Below are positions 41,764-49,742 of a stretch of DNA of 64,000 bases, piece by piece (the stretch's first letter is position 1; every line of letters begins with the position of its first letter). The stretch is from Streptomyces sp. NRRL F-6492 (GTDB lineage Bacteria > Actinomycetota > Actinomycetes > Streptomycetales > Streptomycetaceae): the NCBI RefSeq assembly GCF_001280125.1, contig NZ_LGEG01000057.1:36432-100431 (forward strand), in the 5' to 3' direction. The notes under the pieces were generated by a model. That model saw nothing but the letters and a program-made list of their open reading frames with translations. It was not told where the DNA came from and ran no database searches. Position numbers and translations under genes: made by a program.

Positions 41764-42469
41764 GGCTAACGTCGTTCGGTTTGGGCGGGGGTCGGGATGT
41801 CAAGGGCTGCTCGTGAGCATGTTGGTGTTGATGGTGGCCTTGTAGGTGGTCCGGTCGATGGCGGGTCCGCGTGCGTTGTATGTGGAGATCGCTCGTTTGA
41901 CGATGCGGTCTTTGGTGCGGATCCGCCGGGCGGGCAGGAGGTGGGCCGGCACGTGGCGGCCGATGGCTCCGACCAGGTCGGTCATGGTGTCGGTGATACC
42001 GGCGACCAGGACCGGCTGGTCGCGGGCGGCGGTGGGGGCGGAGGTGAAGCCGGCCCGGTCCGGGTCGGTGCCCGGAACACTGTCGGTGGCGTCCGTCATC
42101 GCGGTCCGCAGCGCCTGGCGGGCCACCGGTTGCGGTCTCCGGCCGGACGTGCAGTGCACCAGCAGGTCGGTGCCGGTGGCGGTCCAGTGGTTCAGCAGTC
42201 CGGCGGCGGCGAAGTTCCGGTTGCCCGGCAGTAGCGTTCCCGCCGGCAGATCCGCCGCCGAGCGGCGGGCGTACTCCGGCTCACCGGTCGGTGATCGGGG
42301 CCGATGACGGCCCCGATCACCGACCGGGTCCCGCAGGCCACCAGCGCGACCAGCCGCAGGTGCGGATGGTGAGGATATTTTGGAGGACAAACCTCTTCTA
42401 CAGCAGCTCCGTTGCCTCGTTCACCAGTCTTGACGAACAGCGACCACCCCAAACTGAACGGCGTCGGGG
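41764..42469 (-). mobile_element. Decayed IS4-type insertion element, copy 1
   Basis: Imperfect terminal inverted repeats are visible. The left end contains ACGTCGTTCGGTTTGGG (about 41769-41785) and the reverse complement of the right end ACGCCGTTCAGTTTGGG (about 42447-42463). Both ends are bordered by CTAG (41760-41763 and 42470-42473). The internal transposase is broken and much shortened (about 700 bp in total). The right-hand 260 bp recur as copy 2 at 50863-51122. Confidence 0.75.
41800..42273 (-). pseudogene. IS4-family transposase remnant, internally deleted
   Basis: The minus-strand reading ends R-I-V-K-R-A-I-S-T-Y-N-A-R-G-P-x-I-D-R-T-T-Y-K-A-T-I, the conserved C-terminus of a Streptomyces IS4-type transposase. 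Upstream in the same frame is D-L-P-A-G-T-L-L-P-G-N-R-N-F-A-A-A-G-L-L-N-H, the segment holding the second catalytic Asp in intact members (here Asn). The part between is far too short, so an internal deletion is present. The piece corresponding to L-R-L-V-A-L-V-A-C-G-T-R-S-V-I-G-A-V lies further right in another frame (about 42290-42375). Confidence 0.75.
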
Positions 42470-42473
42470 CTAG
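42214..42473. repeat. 260-bp direct repeat, copy 1 (right part of the IS4-type element)
   Basis: Aligns without gaps to 50863-51122, with about 11 differences by eye (about 96% identity). It contains a hairpin of two 20-bp perfect arms at 42284-42303 and 42308-42327 with loop ATGA. The two copies bracket the lanthipeptide cluster and its regulatory module. Confidence 0.88.
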
Positions 42474-43666
42474 AAGGCCAGCACGACGACGCTCTCGTCC
42501 TTCGCGATCACGTGGCCGTCAGCACCCCCCACCAGAGGGCCGACCCTCCGGTGGATCGTCATCGTCGGCACAGCCGTCCGATCCGCGCCCCAGGCGTCGA
42601 TGTGACCCACCAGCCGCCGCGCCAGCGCCGCCCCCTCAGGGCCGTAGCCAGCCGCACCCAGACGCCACGGCCGCTCGGCGTCCACGTCCTCCCGCAGAAG
42701 GATCATGTACGCGAGCGAGCCGCCCTCCACCAGAGCGGGGGTCCGGATCGGAATCGCCGGACGCCGCACGCCCGCCTCCAGCGCCTCGGGCGTGACCTCC
42801 AGCCGGCACACCGAGTCATCCGAGACGGTCGCCCGGAGCCAGACTCCGTCGAACGGCTCCTGGCCGCCCACACGCGCCTGCGACCACACCTCGTTCAGGG
42901 GAGTGGAGAACACCTCCCCGAGGGCATCGCCGACGACCGCCTGGTCCTGGTCGAAGTGAAGACGGATCGTCCCGTCGGAGAGCTTGACCGTCCGCTCGCC
43001 ATCCTGGCCGATGATGGGCACGAAGCCGCACAGCTCCATCCCGTCGGACACGAGGGTGTTGCCCCGACGATTCAGCGCGACGGACCGGGTCTGGCCCCGC
43101 CACCGGAACGGCAGCACGAGCCGCCCTCCATCAGCGAGCTGCTCCCACCACGCTTCGGGAATGTCCCAGAGCCCGACGGTGGCGATCATCCGGTCATAGG
43201 GAGCGTTCTCGGGCGCCCCCAACAGGCCGGTGCGCTCGATCACCGTGACGCGCTCGTACCCCGCCTTGTCGAGCATGGACCGGGCGTGCAGGGCCGCGTC
43301 GCTGTCGATGTCCACGGTCGTCACCGAGCCGTCCGGCCCCACGACCTCCGCCATGAGCGCCGCGTTGTAGCCGGTGCCCGCGCCGCACTCCATCAGCCGC
43401 TCCCCAGGCTTGGCGCCGAGCTGGGCCAGCATCATCGCCACGATGGACGGCACGGACGCCAGGGAAAGCGGCAGCGGCCCGTCCGGGTTGTCCTTGATAC
43501 TCACCGCCTCGTCGGTGTAGGCCCGAGACGGATCGAGACCCGGGAGGAACTGGTCGCGCGGGACGGTGCGCATGGCCCGCTCGACGGCCTCCGGGAGTTC
43601 GCGGGTGGCAGTGATCTCGTTCACGAGCTGGTTGCGCCGCTCGTCGAGCGTGGGTGTGTCGGTCAC
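42470..43666 (-). CDS. lanSA: Lanthipeptide-associated protein-L-isoaspartate O-methyltransferase (FxLD system, LanSA/OlvSA type)
   Basis: 398 residues from GTG 43666, with AAAGGGA upstream. The N-terminal PCMT-like SAM domain has L-V-N-E-I-T-A-T-R-E-L, V-P-R-D-x-F-L-P, P-S-I-V-A-M-M-L-A-Q-L, M-E-C-G-A-G-T-G-Y-N-A-A-L and V-T-T-V-D-I-D. A C-terminal domain of about 180 residues is specific to the methyltransferases paired with class I lanthipeptides. Known enzymes of this type (OlvSA) methylate a conserved Asp of the cyclised peptide, which rearranges through succinimide to isoaspartate. It lies 10 bp after lanC. Its stop codon lies inside the CTAG bordering the IS remnant. Confidence 0.88.
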   Translation of the reverse strand: MTDTPTLDERRNQLVNEITATRELPEAVERAMRTVPRDQFLPGLDPSRAYTDEAVSIKDNPDGPLPLSLASVPSIVAMMLAQLGAKPGERLMECGAGTGYNAALMAEVVGPDGSVTTVDIDSDAALHARSMLDKAGYERVTVIERTGLLGAPENAPYDRMIATVGLWDIPEAWWEQLADGGRLVLPFRWRGQTRSVALNRRGNTLVSDGMELCGFVPIIGQDGERTVKLSDGTIRLHFDQDQAVVGDALGEVFSTPLNEVWSQARVGGQEPFDGVWLRATVSDDSVCRLEVTPEALEAGVRRPAIPIRTPALVEGGSLAYMILLREDVDAERPWRLGAAGYGPEGAALARRLVGHIDAWGADRTAVPTMTIHRRVGPLVGGADGHVIAKDESVVVLAF

Positions 43667-43676
43667 AGGGTCCCTT

Positions 43677-44828
43677 TCAGATGAGGAGGAGGCAGGTCGC
43701 CCACCCTGATGCAACGGGATGGGACGTGTTGAGGGTGTGAACCGTCAGGAGCACGCCGTCAGCTCCCGTGAGCAGGCCGGCGCCCTCGGGGAGCTCGCCG
43801 CGCTCCAGGCGGGCGGTGAACTCGTCGCGGAGGCTCGGCAGCATACGGCGCAGCGGGCTGGTGACGGAGGCATCGGCAGCGGCCTGTTCCGCCGCGAGGC
43901 ACAGTCCGGCCCAGCCGTGGCAGACCGTCAGGTCGGTGACGCGGTCGAGCTGCCTGGGGTCGCCCAGACATGCGGCCAAAAGATCCTCTGCCCGAACACG
44001 GCTGTCCTTCATGTCACAGGCCACAGAAGCCAGTTGGAGGGCACGGGCGATGCCAGGCGTCCCGTAGCACCACGAAGGCCGGCCCGCGCGGTACTGGGGC
44101 ACCGGCCCGTCCAGCCATGCGTCCAGGCCCAGGGTCTCGGGCCATGCGGCGCCTCCCTCCGGGGCGGGCAGCGCCCAGCGTTCCAGGAGCCGGCACGCGT
44201 CCGTCAGTGCTTCCTGCTGGCCCGGCACGGACAGCCCCGCGCGGGCTGCCAGCGCCAGGAGCGTGATGGGGCCGGCAACACCGTGCGCCACTCCCCAGTT
44301 CGCGTGCCCGGACGGGAAGGCGTTACCAGGCCGTCCGGAGGGCCCGTCGGAAGTCCACCACCCCGGCACCTCGTGGCCACGCACGCTGACCGGTTCTCGA
44401 AGGAGGCGCACCAGGTACCGCAGGACACCACACAGCAGCTCAGGGCTTGACCCCCGGTGCAGGAGATACGCGCCCAGCCCGCTCAGGCCGGAGATCAGGT
44501 CGTACTCCCGCATCCGGGCCGGCCGACGGCTGTCCAGGCGCTCGTGCGCCGCCGCCAGCCGCGCGGAAACCATCTCGACCAGAGGCTGCTCCAGGCTCGC
44601 GAGAGCAGAGCGGTAGGCCGGGTGCCCCACGGTGTGGAGAGCGAAGGCGACGGCGGGCGCCCCGTAGAACAGCCCCGCACTATCCGGGTGGGCGGCTGCC
44701 GGCTCGCCGGCCATCGCGCGAGCGGCGCGGTGCGCGGACTCCCACCGGCCGGTGCGCTGTGCGAGGAGCCCTTCGTGGATCACGGAGCCAGGCAGGCCGC
44801 GCCCGAGGTCGTGTGTGAGGTCACCCAT
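43677..44828 (-). CDS. lanC: Lanthionine synthetase C family cyclase
   Basis: 383 residues. LanC zinc enzymes add Cys thiols to dehydroalanine and dehydrobutyrine to form (methyl)lanthionine. The zinc ligands are visible in W-C-Y-G-T-P-G and C-H-G-W-A-G, and the earlier repeats Y-D-L-I-S-G-L-S-G-L-G-A-Y and N-W-G-V-A-H-G-V-A-G complete the alpha/alpha toroid pattern. The ATG at 44828 overlaps the lanB end by 8 bp, so the two are translationally coupled. Size is slightly below NisC-type enzymes. Confidence 0.93.
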   Translation of the reverse strand: MGDLTHDLGRGLPGSVIHEGLLAQRTGRWESAHRAARAMAGEPAAAHPDSAGLFYGAPAVAFALHTVGHPAYRSALASLEQPLVEMVSARLAAAHERLDSRRPARMREYDLISGLSGLGAYLLHRGSSPELLCGVLRYLVRLLREPVSVRGHEVPGWWTSDGPSGRPGNAFPSGHANWGVAHGVAGPITLLALAARAGLSVPGQQEALTDACRLLERWALPAPEGGAAWPETLGLDAWLDGPVPQYRAGRPSWCYGTPGIARALQLASVACDMKDSRVRAEDLLAACLGDPRQLDRVTDLTVCHGWAGLCLAAEQAAADASVTSPLRRMLPSLRDEFTARLERGELPEGAGLLTGADGVLLTVHTLNTSHPVASGWATCLLLI

Positions 44829-47800
44829 CGAACGCCTCCCGCGCGATGAGCGACCGGCACGCCTGGCGGGCCGCGTGACGGCACGCCGCCTCCGACTCAC
44901 GGTCCGGGCCCAGCAACCGGTTGTGGTGCATGTGGAGCAGGGACTCCAGCAAGGGGCCGAGCGGACGGTCGCCGACCTGCGCACGGTAGGCGCCCAGCGC
45001 TGTGTGCCGGCGTTCCCGCGCGGTGGTGCTTCGGTCGGTCCATCCGGTGCGGCGTCCGAGAGGGCCCACGCGGACCTCGTCCAGCACGGCCCGAGTGACG
45101 TCCTGCTGGCCGGTGGTGGGGGCGCCGGCGGCAGCCAGCCAGCGGACGCCGTCCTCGCCCCCCAGCAGTCCACGCGCCGTGTCGACCATGCCGAGAGCGC
45201 ACAGAACGAGGCGATCGGCCTTGGGCGCATCGGTGAGCAGGGCGCGGACGACGTCGCTGTCCGCGACGAACACCGCCTCGGCACGTTCGAGGGCCAGCCC
45301 GGTTCCGTAGCGCCCGAATTCGGGCCGGTAGCCGTCGATGACGAGCCGGGAGGCCAGCGCGGCGTCCTGGAGCTGCTCGGTCCAGGCGGCCAGGGCCTGG
45401 GTCACCGCAGCGTAGGTCTCAGGGGTGGCGGCGATCCGGAGACGAATGTGCTCGTCCTCCTGCGACGTCCGGTAGCGGATGTACCAGCACTGTGGGTCGC
45501 CCAACGCATCGAGCAGTGCGGGCAGTCGGCGAGTCAAGATCTGGTCCATCACCGTGGGGTGGGTGAAGATCTTGGCCTGTGCCCAGCGTCCGTCGGCGCC
45601 CGGCGGCGCCAGCATCCGGTTGTGAACCACGGGAGCTGCCGAGAGGTCCGGGTGGGGCAGAGGGGGCCTGGCAGAGGTCATGGACAGGGTGAGCTCGTGA
45701 GCGTGGCCGATCCAGCTCATCTCACCGTCGTCGGCGGCCTCCGTCATCTCAGCCCTGTCGTGACGCTGAAGGTGGGCGTGCAGCAGCCGTGCGTGCACCG
45801 GCTCGGCGAGATCCAGACGTAGGTACCGGTCGTCGGAGAACAGCTCCAGGCGGCGGGGGCAGTTCCACTGCCTGGCCCACGCGGACAGCGCCTCGTGCCA
45901 GACGTCGGTGAATTCGCCGGTGGGAAGGTCTCCGACAGTCAGCCGCCAGCGTGCCGGCGAGAGGACGGCTCGGCCGTACCGGACCCTCGGCAGGTACGAG
46001 AGGCCCGGTGCCAGCGGTCCCCAGTCGAAACGGGTCCATGCAGCGGCGAAGCTACGGGAGAGCAGGGCTACGAACCGGGCGATCGGAGGGGCCTGCTTCT
46101 CCAGGGCCAAGGGGTGCAGAACCACGGGCTCGACCACACAGCGCCTGGAAAGGCTCACGAGGAGCATCCGCCGCCCCGTGGAATACACCGCGAGATCTTC
46201 GAGCGGAATCACATCGTCGCCCGGCGCCCGGTGCTCACCCACGGGAATGACGTACGGGAGGAACTGGGGAATGCGCGCGATGTTTTCCGCGTGCGGATGC
46301 GGCGCGGCAAAAGAAAGCTGCGCAGAAAGGGCGCCGTCGACCAGCGTCGGCAGCTTGCCGTAGGCCGCCCCGATGGCTTTCTCGTCGAGCGTCGCGGCGA
46401 AGCGGCCGGAAAGGGTTCCAGTACTCCACGACGGACGCACGGAAAGCGTGAAATTTCCTTGGTCGACGGCCTGGGGCGTCGCGGCGTGAATCCGAACGGC
46501 CATCTCCATGTGCGGGACGATGGGGACGTCATCGATGTCCACGGTGCACAGATCGTCAATGTCGGAGTCCGTGAGCCGGATCTCGTCGTCCCCTTGGAGG
46601 GCGGCCTTCCACGCCAAGCGCATCAGCAGCTCATCACGCGGGAGCACACGCACGGGCGGCTCGGAGTAGAGGGACATGGGGAAGCCCGCCGGCAGGCCGG
46701 CTCCGGCAGCCAGGTCGGCGGCCTCACGTACGGGGACGAGACTGCCCGCGCCGTACCGTTCCCAGAACATCTCGTGATACGCGGACCACGGGGGCTGCTC
46801 CCGCAGGTTCCTGGTGAGCCGGAGCAACGCCTCCCCGGCACGCTCGGCCTCCCGAATGACGACGGAAGGGACGCGGACCGAGGCGTCGAGCCGCAGATCG
46901 ATACTGAGTCGCGTCCTGCCCTCGTCGCAGATGGCCGTCATGGTGGCGGCAGCGGTACGCCGCAGCTCTCGGGCCGGCACGGGGCTGGTGCCCGAGTTGT
47001 GGTCGGCGAGCAGGCGGTGTACGTCGTCCAGCTCCCCGAGCATGGCGCCCGTCTCGGGGTGCAGGTTGACCAGGTGGGGCACCAGCAGTCGGAGGATGTG
47101 GCCGAGAGGATCGGTCTCGGTCATCGGGGCCGCCAGCGAGCTCGTGAGCGCACCCGCTTCCAACGCCTGGCCGAGGAGCTGGGCGGCCTGACTGGGTGTG
47201 GCTCCGAGCGTGGAGAGGTGTTTCACGATGTCGCGACCGAGGACCGGGGTGGCGGCGAGTCGGAGCACGGTGGCGAGCGGCCTGCTGATCCGCACAGTGG
47301 CCAGGCGCCCCCCGGAGAGCTGCCTGTCCAGGACGTCACCGTGTCTGACGGCGAGGGGGTCCGCGTGGAACGAGAGATGGGGCAGTACGTCTGGGCGGAC
47401 CGCGAGGCTCTTGCGCACGTGGTCCAGCCACAGAGTGTCCGGCCGTGCAACGGGTTTGTGTGCCGCGCCGATCGCCCCGGCACACGGGCCGCACTCGGCA
47501 GTGGCCACGCCGGCGAAGAGGCCGAACGGAGTCGGCCGGCCTGCGGCCCGCAGAAAGTACCGGGCCGTGGAAGCCACGACTTTCCGGAGCTCCTTCGGCG
47601 GGGTGTCGTCGCCGCGCAGGACGCGGTCGACGGCGTGCGCCAGTCGGGGGCTTGCCGACCGGGTGGCGTCGGAGAAGTCGGGGATGGCCCAGACTGCCTT
47701 CAGCCAGCGCTTGTAGTCGTCCGGCTGATCCCTCTGGGGCCAGCGGACGCTCTGGGAGGCCAGGGGCAGTACAGCGGCCCGGACGAGGAGCACGTCACCG

Positions 47801-47829
47801 CTGCGCAGGAGTTTGGTTCGCGTCGTCAT
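44821..47829 (-). CDS. lanB: Lanthipeptide dehydratase, full-length class I LanB
   Basis: 1002 residues. The N-terminal Lant_dehydr_N part (residues 1 to about 690) glutamylates Ser/Thr of the precursor using glutamyl-tRNA, and the C-terminal SpaB_C domain (about 720-1002) eliminates glutamate. Seen features: V-L-L-V-R-A-A-V-L-P near the start, the R-x-T-P-F-G-L-F-A-G motif, a central W-x-R/F-K-A-A-like region, and in the C-domain W-Y-I-R-Y-R-T-S-Q-E-D-E-H-I-R-L-R. Both domains are on one chain, as in NisB. ATG 47829 has GGAAGGGGAA upstream. Confidence 0.94.
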   Translation of the reverse strand: MTTRTKLLRSGDVLLVRAAVLPLASQSVRWPQRDQPDDYKRWLKAVWAIPDFSDATRSASPRLAHAVDRVLRGDDTPPKELRKVVASTARYFLRAAGRPTPFGLFAGVATAECGPCAGAIGAAHKPVARPDTLWLDHVRKSLAVRPDVLPHLSFHADPLAVRHGDVLDRQLSGGRLATVRISRPLATVLRLAATPVLGRDIVKHLSTLGATPSQAAQLLGQALEAGALTSSLAAPMTETDPLGHILRLLVPHLVNLHPETGAMLGELDDVHRLLADHNSGTSPVPARELRRTAAATMTAICDEGRTRLSIDLRLDASVRVPSVVIREAERAGEALLRLTRNLREQPPWSAYHEMFWERYGAGSLVPVREAADLAAGAGLPAGFPMSLYSEPPVRVLPRDELLMRLAWKAALQGDDEIRLTDSDIDDLCTVDIDDVPIVPHMEMAVRIHAATPQAVDQGNFTLSVRPSWSTGTLSGRFAATLDEKAIGAAYGKLPTLVDGALSAQLSFAAPHPHAENIARIPQFLPYVIPVGEHRAPGDDVIPLEDLAVYSTGRRMLLVSLSRRCVVEPVVLHPLALEKQAPPIARFVALLSRSFAAAWTRFDWGPLAPGLSYLPRVRYGRAVLSPARWRLTVGDLPTGEFTDVWHEALSAWARQWNCPRRLELFSDDRYLRLDLAEPVHARLLHAHLQRHDRAEMTEAADDGEMSWIGHAHELTLSMTSARPPLPHPDLSAAPVVHNRMLAPPGADGRWAQAKIFTHPTVMDQILTRRLPALLDALGDPQCWYIRYRTSQEDEHIRLRIAATPETYAAVTQALAAWTEQLQDAALASRLVIDGYRPEFGRYGTGLALERAEAVFVADSDVVRALLTDAPKADRLVLCALGMVDTARGLLGGEDGVRWLAAAGAPTTGQQDVTRAVLDEVRVGPLGRRTGWTDRSTTARERRHTALGAYRAQVGDRPLGPLLESLLHMHHNRLLGPDRESEAACRHAARQACRSLIAREAFDG

Positions 47830-47851
47830 GGGTTCCCCTTCCGCCGGGCCC

Positions 47852-47878
47852 GTGCGGGACGGGCGCGCCGCCCCGCAC
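47852..47878 (-). terminator. Hairpin between precursor and dehydratase genes
   Basis: Arms GTGCGGG and CCCGCAC around a GC-rich loop. Such an attenuator between the precursor peptide and its enzymes commonly gives excess precursor transcript. Confidence 0.5.
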
Positions 47879-47900
47879 AGACCTCAGCTCAGCTCAGGTG

Positions 47901-48068
47901 TCAGCTCGCGCAGGCGGAGGCGCAGGTGCTGCCGCACCCGTCGCCGCTGCCGCAGTCGACGGGGACGGGGGTGGGCGAGCTGGTGATGCTGATGTCGAGG
48001 TCCCAGTCGTCTTCGATGCCGGGCATCGCGACAGCGGCAGTGGCGGGAGTGGTGATCTGAGGAGACAA
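47901..48068 (-). CDS. lanA: Class I lanthipeptide precursor peptide, WDLD variant of FxLD family
   Basis: 55 residues, too short for usual gene finders. TTG at 48068 is preceded at 6 bases by GGAGGT. The leader (about residues 1-28) carries D-D-W-D-L-D-I-S-I, matching the FxLD box that binds LanB, but with Trp in place of Phe. The core is Ser/Thr-rich with four Cys at 39, 45, 49 and 53, ending C-A-S-A-C-A-S. Asp44-Gly sits just before Cys45, a likely target for the isoaspartate methyltransferase. Up to four (methyl)lanthionine rings are possible. An internal ATG at 48026 would lose half the leader. Confidence 0.88.
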   Translation of the reverse strand: MSPQITTPATAAVAMPGIEDDWDLDISITSSPTPVPVDCGSGDGCGSTCASACAS

Positions 48069-48503
48069 GGCTGTACCTCCGAGTAGGACAGCTCGCGGAG
48101 TGCGAGCGGAGAGAGGACTTCTCTCGCCGAGAAAAGTAGAGCTGCAACCCCCTCGATAGGAAGCCGGTAATCCCCAATTCAGGAAAATGGCATATGCGTT
48201 TCATGGTGAAAGGAATTTGGGCACGCCGAATTCCGGAAGTGTCAATTAGATGCTTCCGGATTGTTGGATTGAGTCGTTCTGGAATGATCCCAATGCGACG
48301 CCGGGGTACCCCCTTTCTGGTGTACCTATTTCGCTCCTGGGTACGGTGGGTGGGGCGCCTGCTCACGAGACCTGTGTGAGCAGGTGCCCCGTCCGCCCCG
48401 CTGACCGTCAGGGATCGAGGCGGAAGTAGGAGTGCGCGACTCCGGGGGAATTGGTCACGGGTCATTCCCGGTGCCGCGCACGATCAAGGCGTGACGCAGA
48501 GCG
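48069..48503. other. 435-bp AT-richer intergenic region upstream of the lanthipeptide operon
   Basis: Base composition is clearly lower in GC than its neighbours between about 48110 and 48330. It should hold the lanA promoter, but no consensus is convincing. Palindromic elements are TCCGGAAG (48232-48239) paired with CTTCCGGA (48253-48260), and a hairpin at 48352-48390 with 15-bp arms and one G-T wobble, probably a terminator. A 61-codon reading frame at 48194-48379 has un-Streptomyces codon use and is not called. Confidence 0.55.
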
Positions 48504-48629
48504 TCACCGGGGGGCTGGCCCCTCCTCGGCCGGCAGCCGTATGCGGCGGACCCCATACAGCGGCTCATCGCCTTGGGCGGTGATGAGGAGCACGCTGATG
48601 AGCTGCACCACGGCGAGTAGGGCCGTCAT
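48504..48629 (-). CDS. Possible 41-residue membrane peptide
   Basis: ATG at 48629 with GGAG about 9 bases upstream. The peptide has one hydrophobic segment (T-A-L-L-A-V-V-Q-L-I-S-V-L-L-I-T-A) followed by a polar, proline-containing tail ending P-A-P-R. It lies between hairpin clusters on both sides and on the same strand as the lanthipeptide genes. It may be a small immunity or regulatory membrane peptide, or not a gene at all; there is nothing to compare it with here. Confidence 0.35.
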   Translation of the reverse strand: MTALLAVVQLISVLLITAQGDEPLYGVRRIRLPAEEGPAPR

Positions 48630-48662
48630 CGTGACTGACTCCAGGGAAGAGAAGGGGGGGTG

Positions 48663-48757
48663 GGTCCGGCCGGCCGGGAGCGGTGCCGGCCGGACCGTCC
48701 TCGCTGTCTCCTGTCGGCAGCGAGGGGCGCGACTCGATGAGGAGGGGGATCGAGTCG
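48663..48757 (-). terminator. Cluster of three hairpins
   Basis: Arms GGTCCGGCCGGC/GCCGGCCGGACC (48663-48696), CTCGCTG/CAGCGAG (about 48700-48724) and CGACTCGAT/ATCGAGTCG (48730-48757) follow one another directly after the 48762-49118 gene. They are probably a terminator array. Confidence 0.6.
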
Positions 48758-48761
48758 TGGG

Positions 48762-49118
48762 CTAGCCGGGGCAGGCGTCGGGAAGGCGGCGCAGGCCGCC
48801 GACCACGCGCCGCAGCAGGACCTCGTCCGGAGGCGCCGGCTGCGTGAGTGCCTGCTGAGCTACCGCCTCCTCATCCGCCTCGTCGGCCTGGCGCCGACGC
48901 TGGACGGCGAGGGAGGCTTGAGCCGCTCGCCCCTGGGCGAGAAGGCGGGCCAGAGCTCCCGAAGTCGTGCGGTAGGAGAACTCGGTCGCGGGATGCTCGG
49001 GGTTGCCGCTGTCCCGGGCCAGGACCGATAAGGCCACCGGGCGGTCGGGGTCGTCGGCCGCCTCCTCGGGGGACAGCACGCGCAAGCTGAAGTCCTCGAA
49101 CTCCCCTACATCGCCCAT
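48762..49118 (-). CDS. Hypothetical protein co-transcribed with ATPase-type regulator
   Basis: 118 residues from ATG 49118, overlapping the end of the ATP-binding regulator gene by 13 bp. The N-terminal half is acidic (G-D-V-G-E-F-E-D-F-S-L-R-V-L-S-P-E-E-A-A-D-D-P). The C-terminal half is a long Gln/Ala/Arg-rich helix likely to form a coiled coil, ending in basic residues. No known domain was recognised. Tight coupling suggests it works with the ATPase protein. Confidence 0.65.
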   Translation of the reverse strand: MGDVGEFEDFSLRVLSPEEAADDPDRPVALSVLARDSGNPEHPATEFSYRTTSGALARLLAQGRAAQASLAVQRRRQADEADEEAVAQQALTQPAPPDEVLLRRVVGGLRRLPDACPG

Positions 49119-49537
49119 GAGACGTCCTCGGGGGCGGGGGTGAAGGTCAGGGTCTTGCCGGTGGCGTCGAGAGACCACTGCATCCCGGACGAAAGCCGGC
49201 CGATGAGGTCCAGGCCCCGCCCGCTCTCGGCGCCGGGGCGAGGTGTGCCCATGGGGATGGGCACGACGTGGGAGGCGTCCCACACTTCGACGCGCATGTC
49301 CGGTGTGGTGATGCGCACCTTGAAATCGGCACCCTGGGCGTGCCGTACGGCATTGGTGGCGGCCTCGCTGACCAGGAGTACGCACACCATGGGGTCCTGG
49401 GCGAGGCCCGCGTAGACCTCCTTGACGAAGCGACGGACTTCCGAGATGGACTCGGGGGCCCGGCGAAACCTCCGCTCGTGAGTGGTGTCGCTAGGTAAGC
49501 GTGATGCTGCTGCTGTGACGTGCTGTTCCAGTTGCAT
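49106..49537 (-). CDS. RsbW-like ATP-binding anti-sigma/regulatory protein
   Basis: 143 residues from ATG 49537, with GGAGG at 8 bases. It has the GHKL ATPase fold: V-C-V-L-L-V-S-E-A-A-T-N-A-V-R-H-A (N box), a degenerate G1-like V-E-V-W-D-A-S region, and G-R-G-L-D-L-I-G-R-L-S (G2). Such single-domain kinases bind sigma factors or anti-sigma antagonists. In Streptomyces they are often encoded beside XRE/DUF5753 and DUF397 proteins, as here. It is divergent from the XRE gene across a region with two palindromes. Confidence 0.88.
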   Translation of the reverse strand: MQLEQHVTAAASRLPSDTTHERRFRRAPESISEVRRFVKEVYAGLAQDPMVCVLLVSEAATNAVRHAQGADFKVRITTPDMRVEVWDASHVVPIPMGTPRPGAESGRGLDLIGRLSSGMQWSLDATGKTLTFTPAPEDVSWAM

Positions 49538-49625
49538 GGAAGCCTCCAGCGCGCGGCCGGTGACGGCCACGCAAGACGATCACATCCGGCAACGAAACCG
49601 CACCGGTGCGTGACGTAAAGAGTGG

Positions 49626-49647
49626 TGCGTACGCAGGTGCGTACGCA
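49626..49647. promoter_or_regulatory. Two tandem TGCGTACGCA palindromes
   Basis: Perfect 10-bp palindromes at 49626-49635 and 49638-49647, offset by 12 bp, between the divergent ATPase and XRE genes. They are probable operators for the XRE regulator or another dimeric repressor. Confidence 0.65.
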
Positions 49648-49742
49648 AGTCCATGTGCTGAAATACCCTCGGAAGTGCCGTCAGTTGATCCCTTCGCGCT
49701 ACCCTGCGCAGGACGCCAACCGGCGCAGAAGGGAGGGACACC

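Noticed and set aside
45895..48060. Long plus-strand open frame opposite lanB and lanA
   Set aside because: It is antisense to a clear full-length LanB; codon usage and composition are those of a shadow frame.
48194..48379. 61-codon frame on the plus strand upstream of lanA
   Set aside because: Low third-position GC, strongly basic product without known motif, and overlap with regulatory hairpins; more likely promoter DNA.
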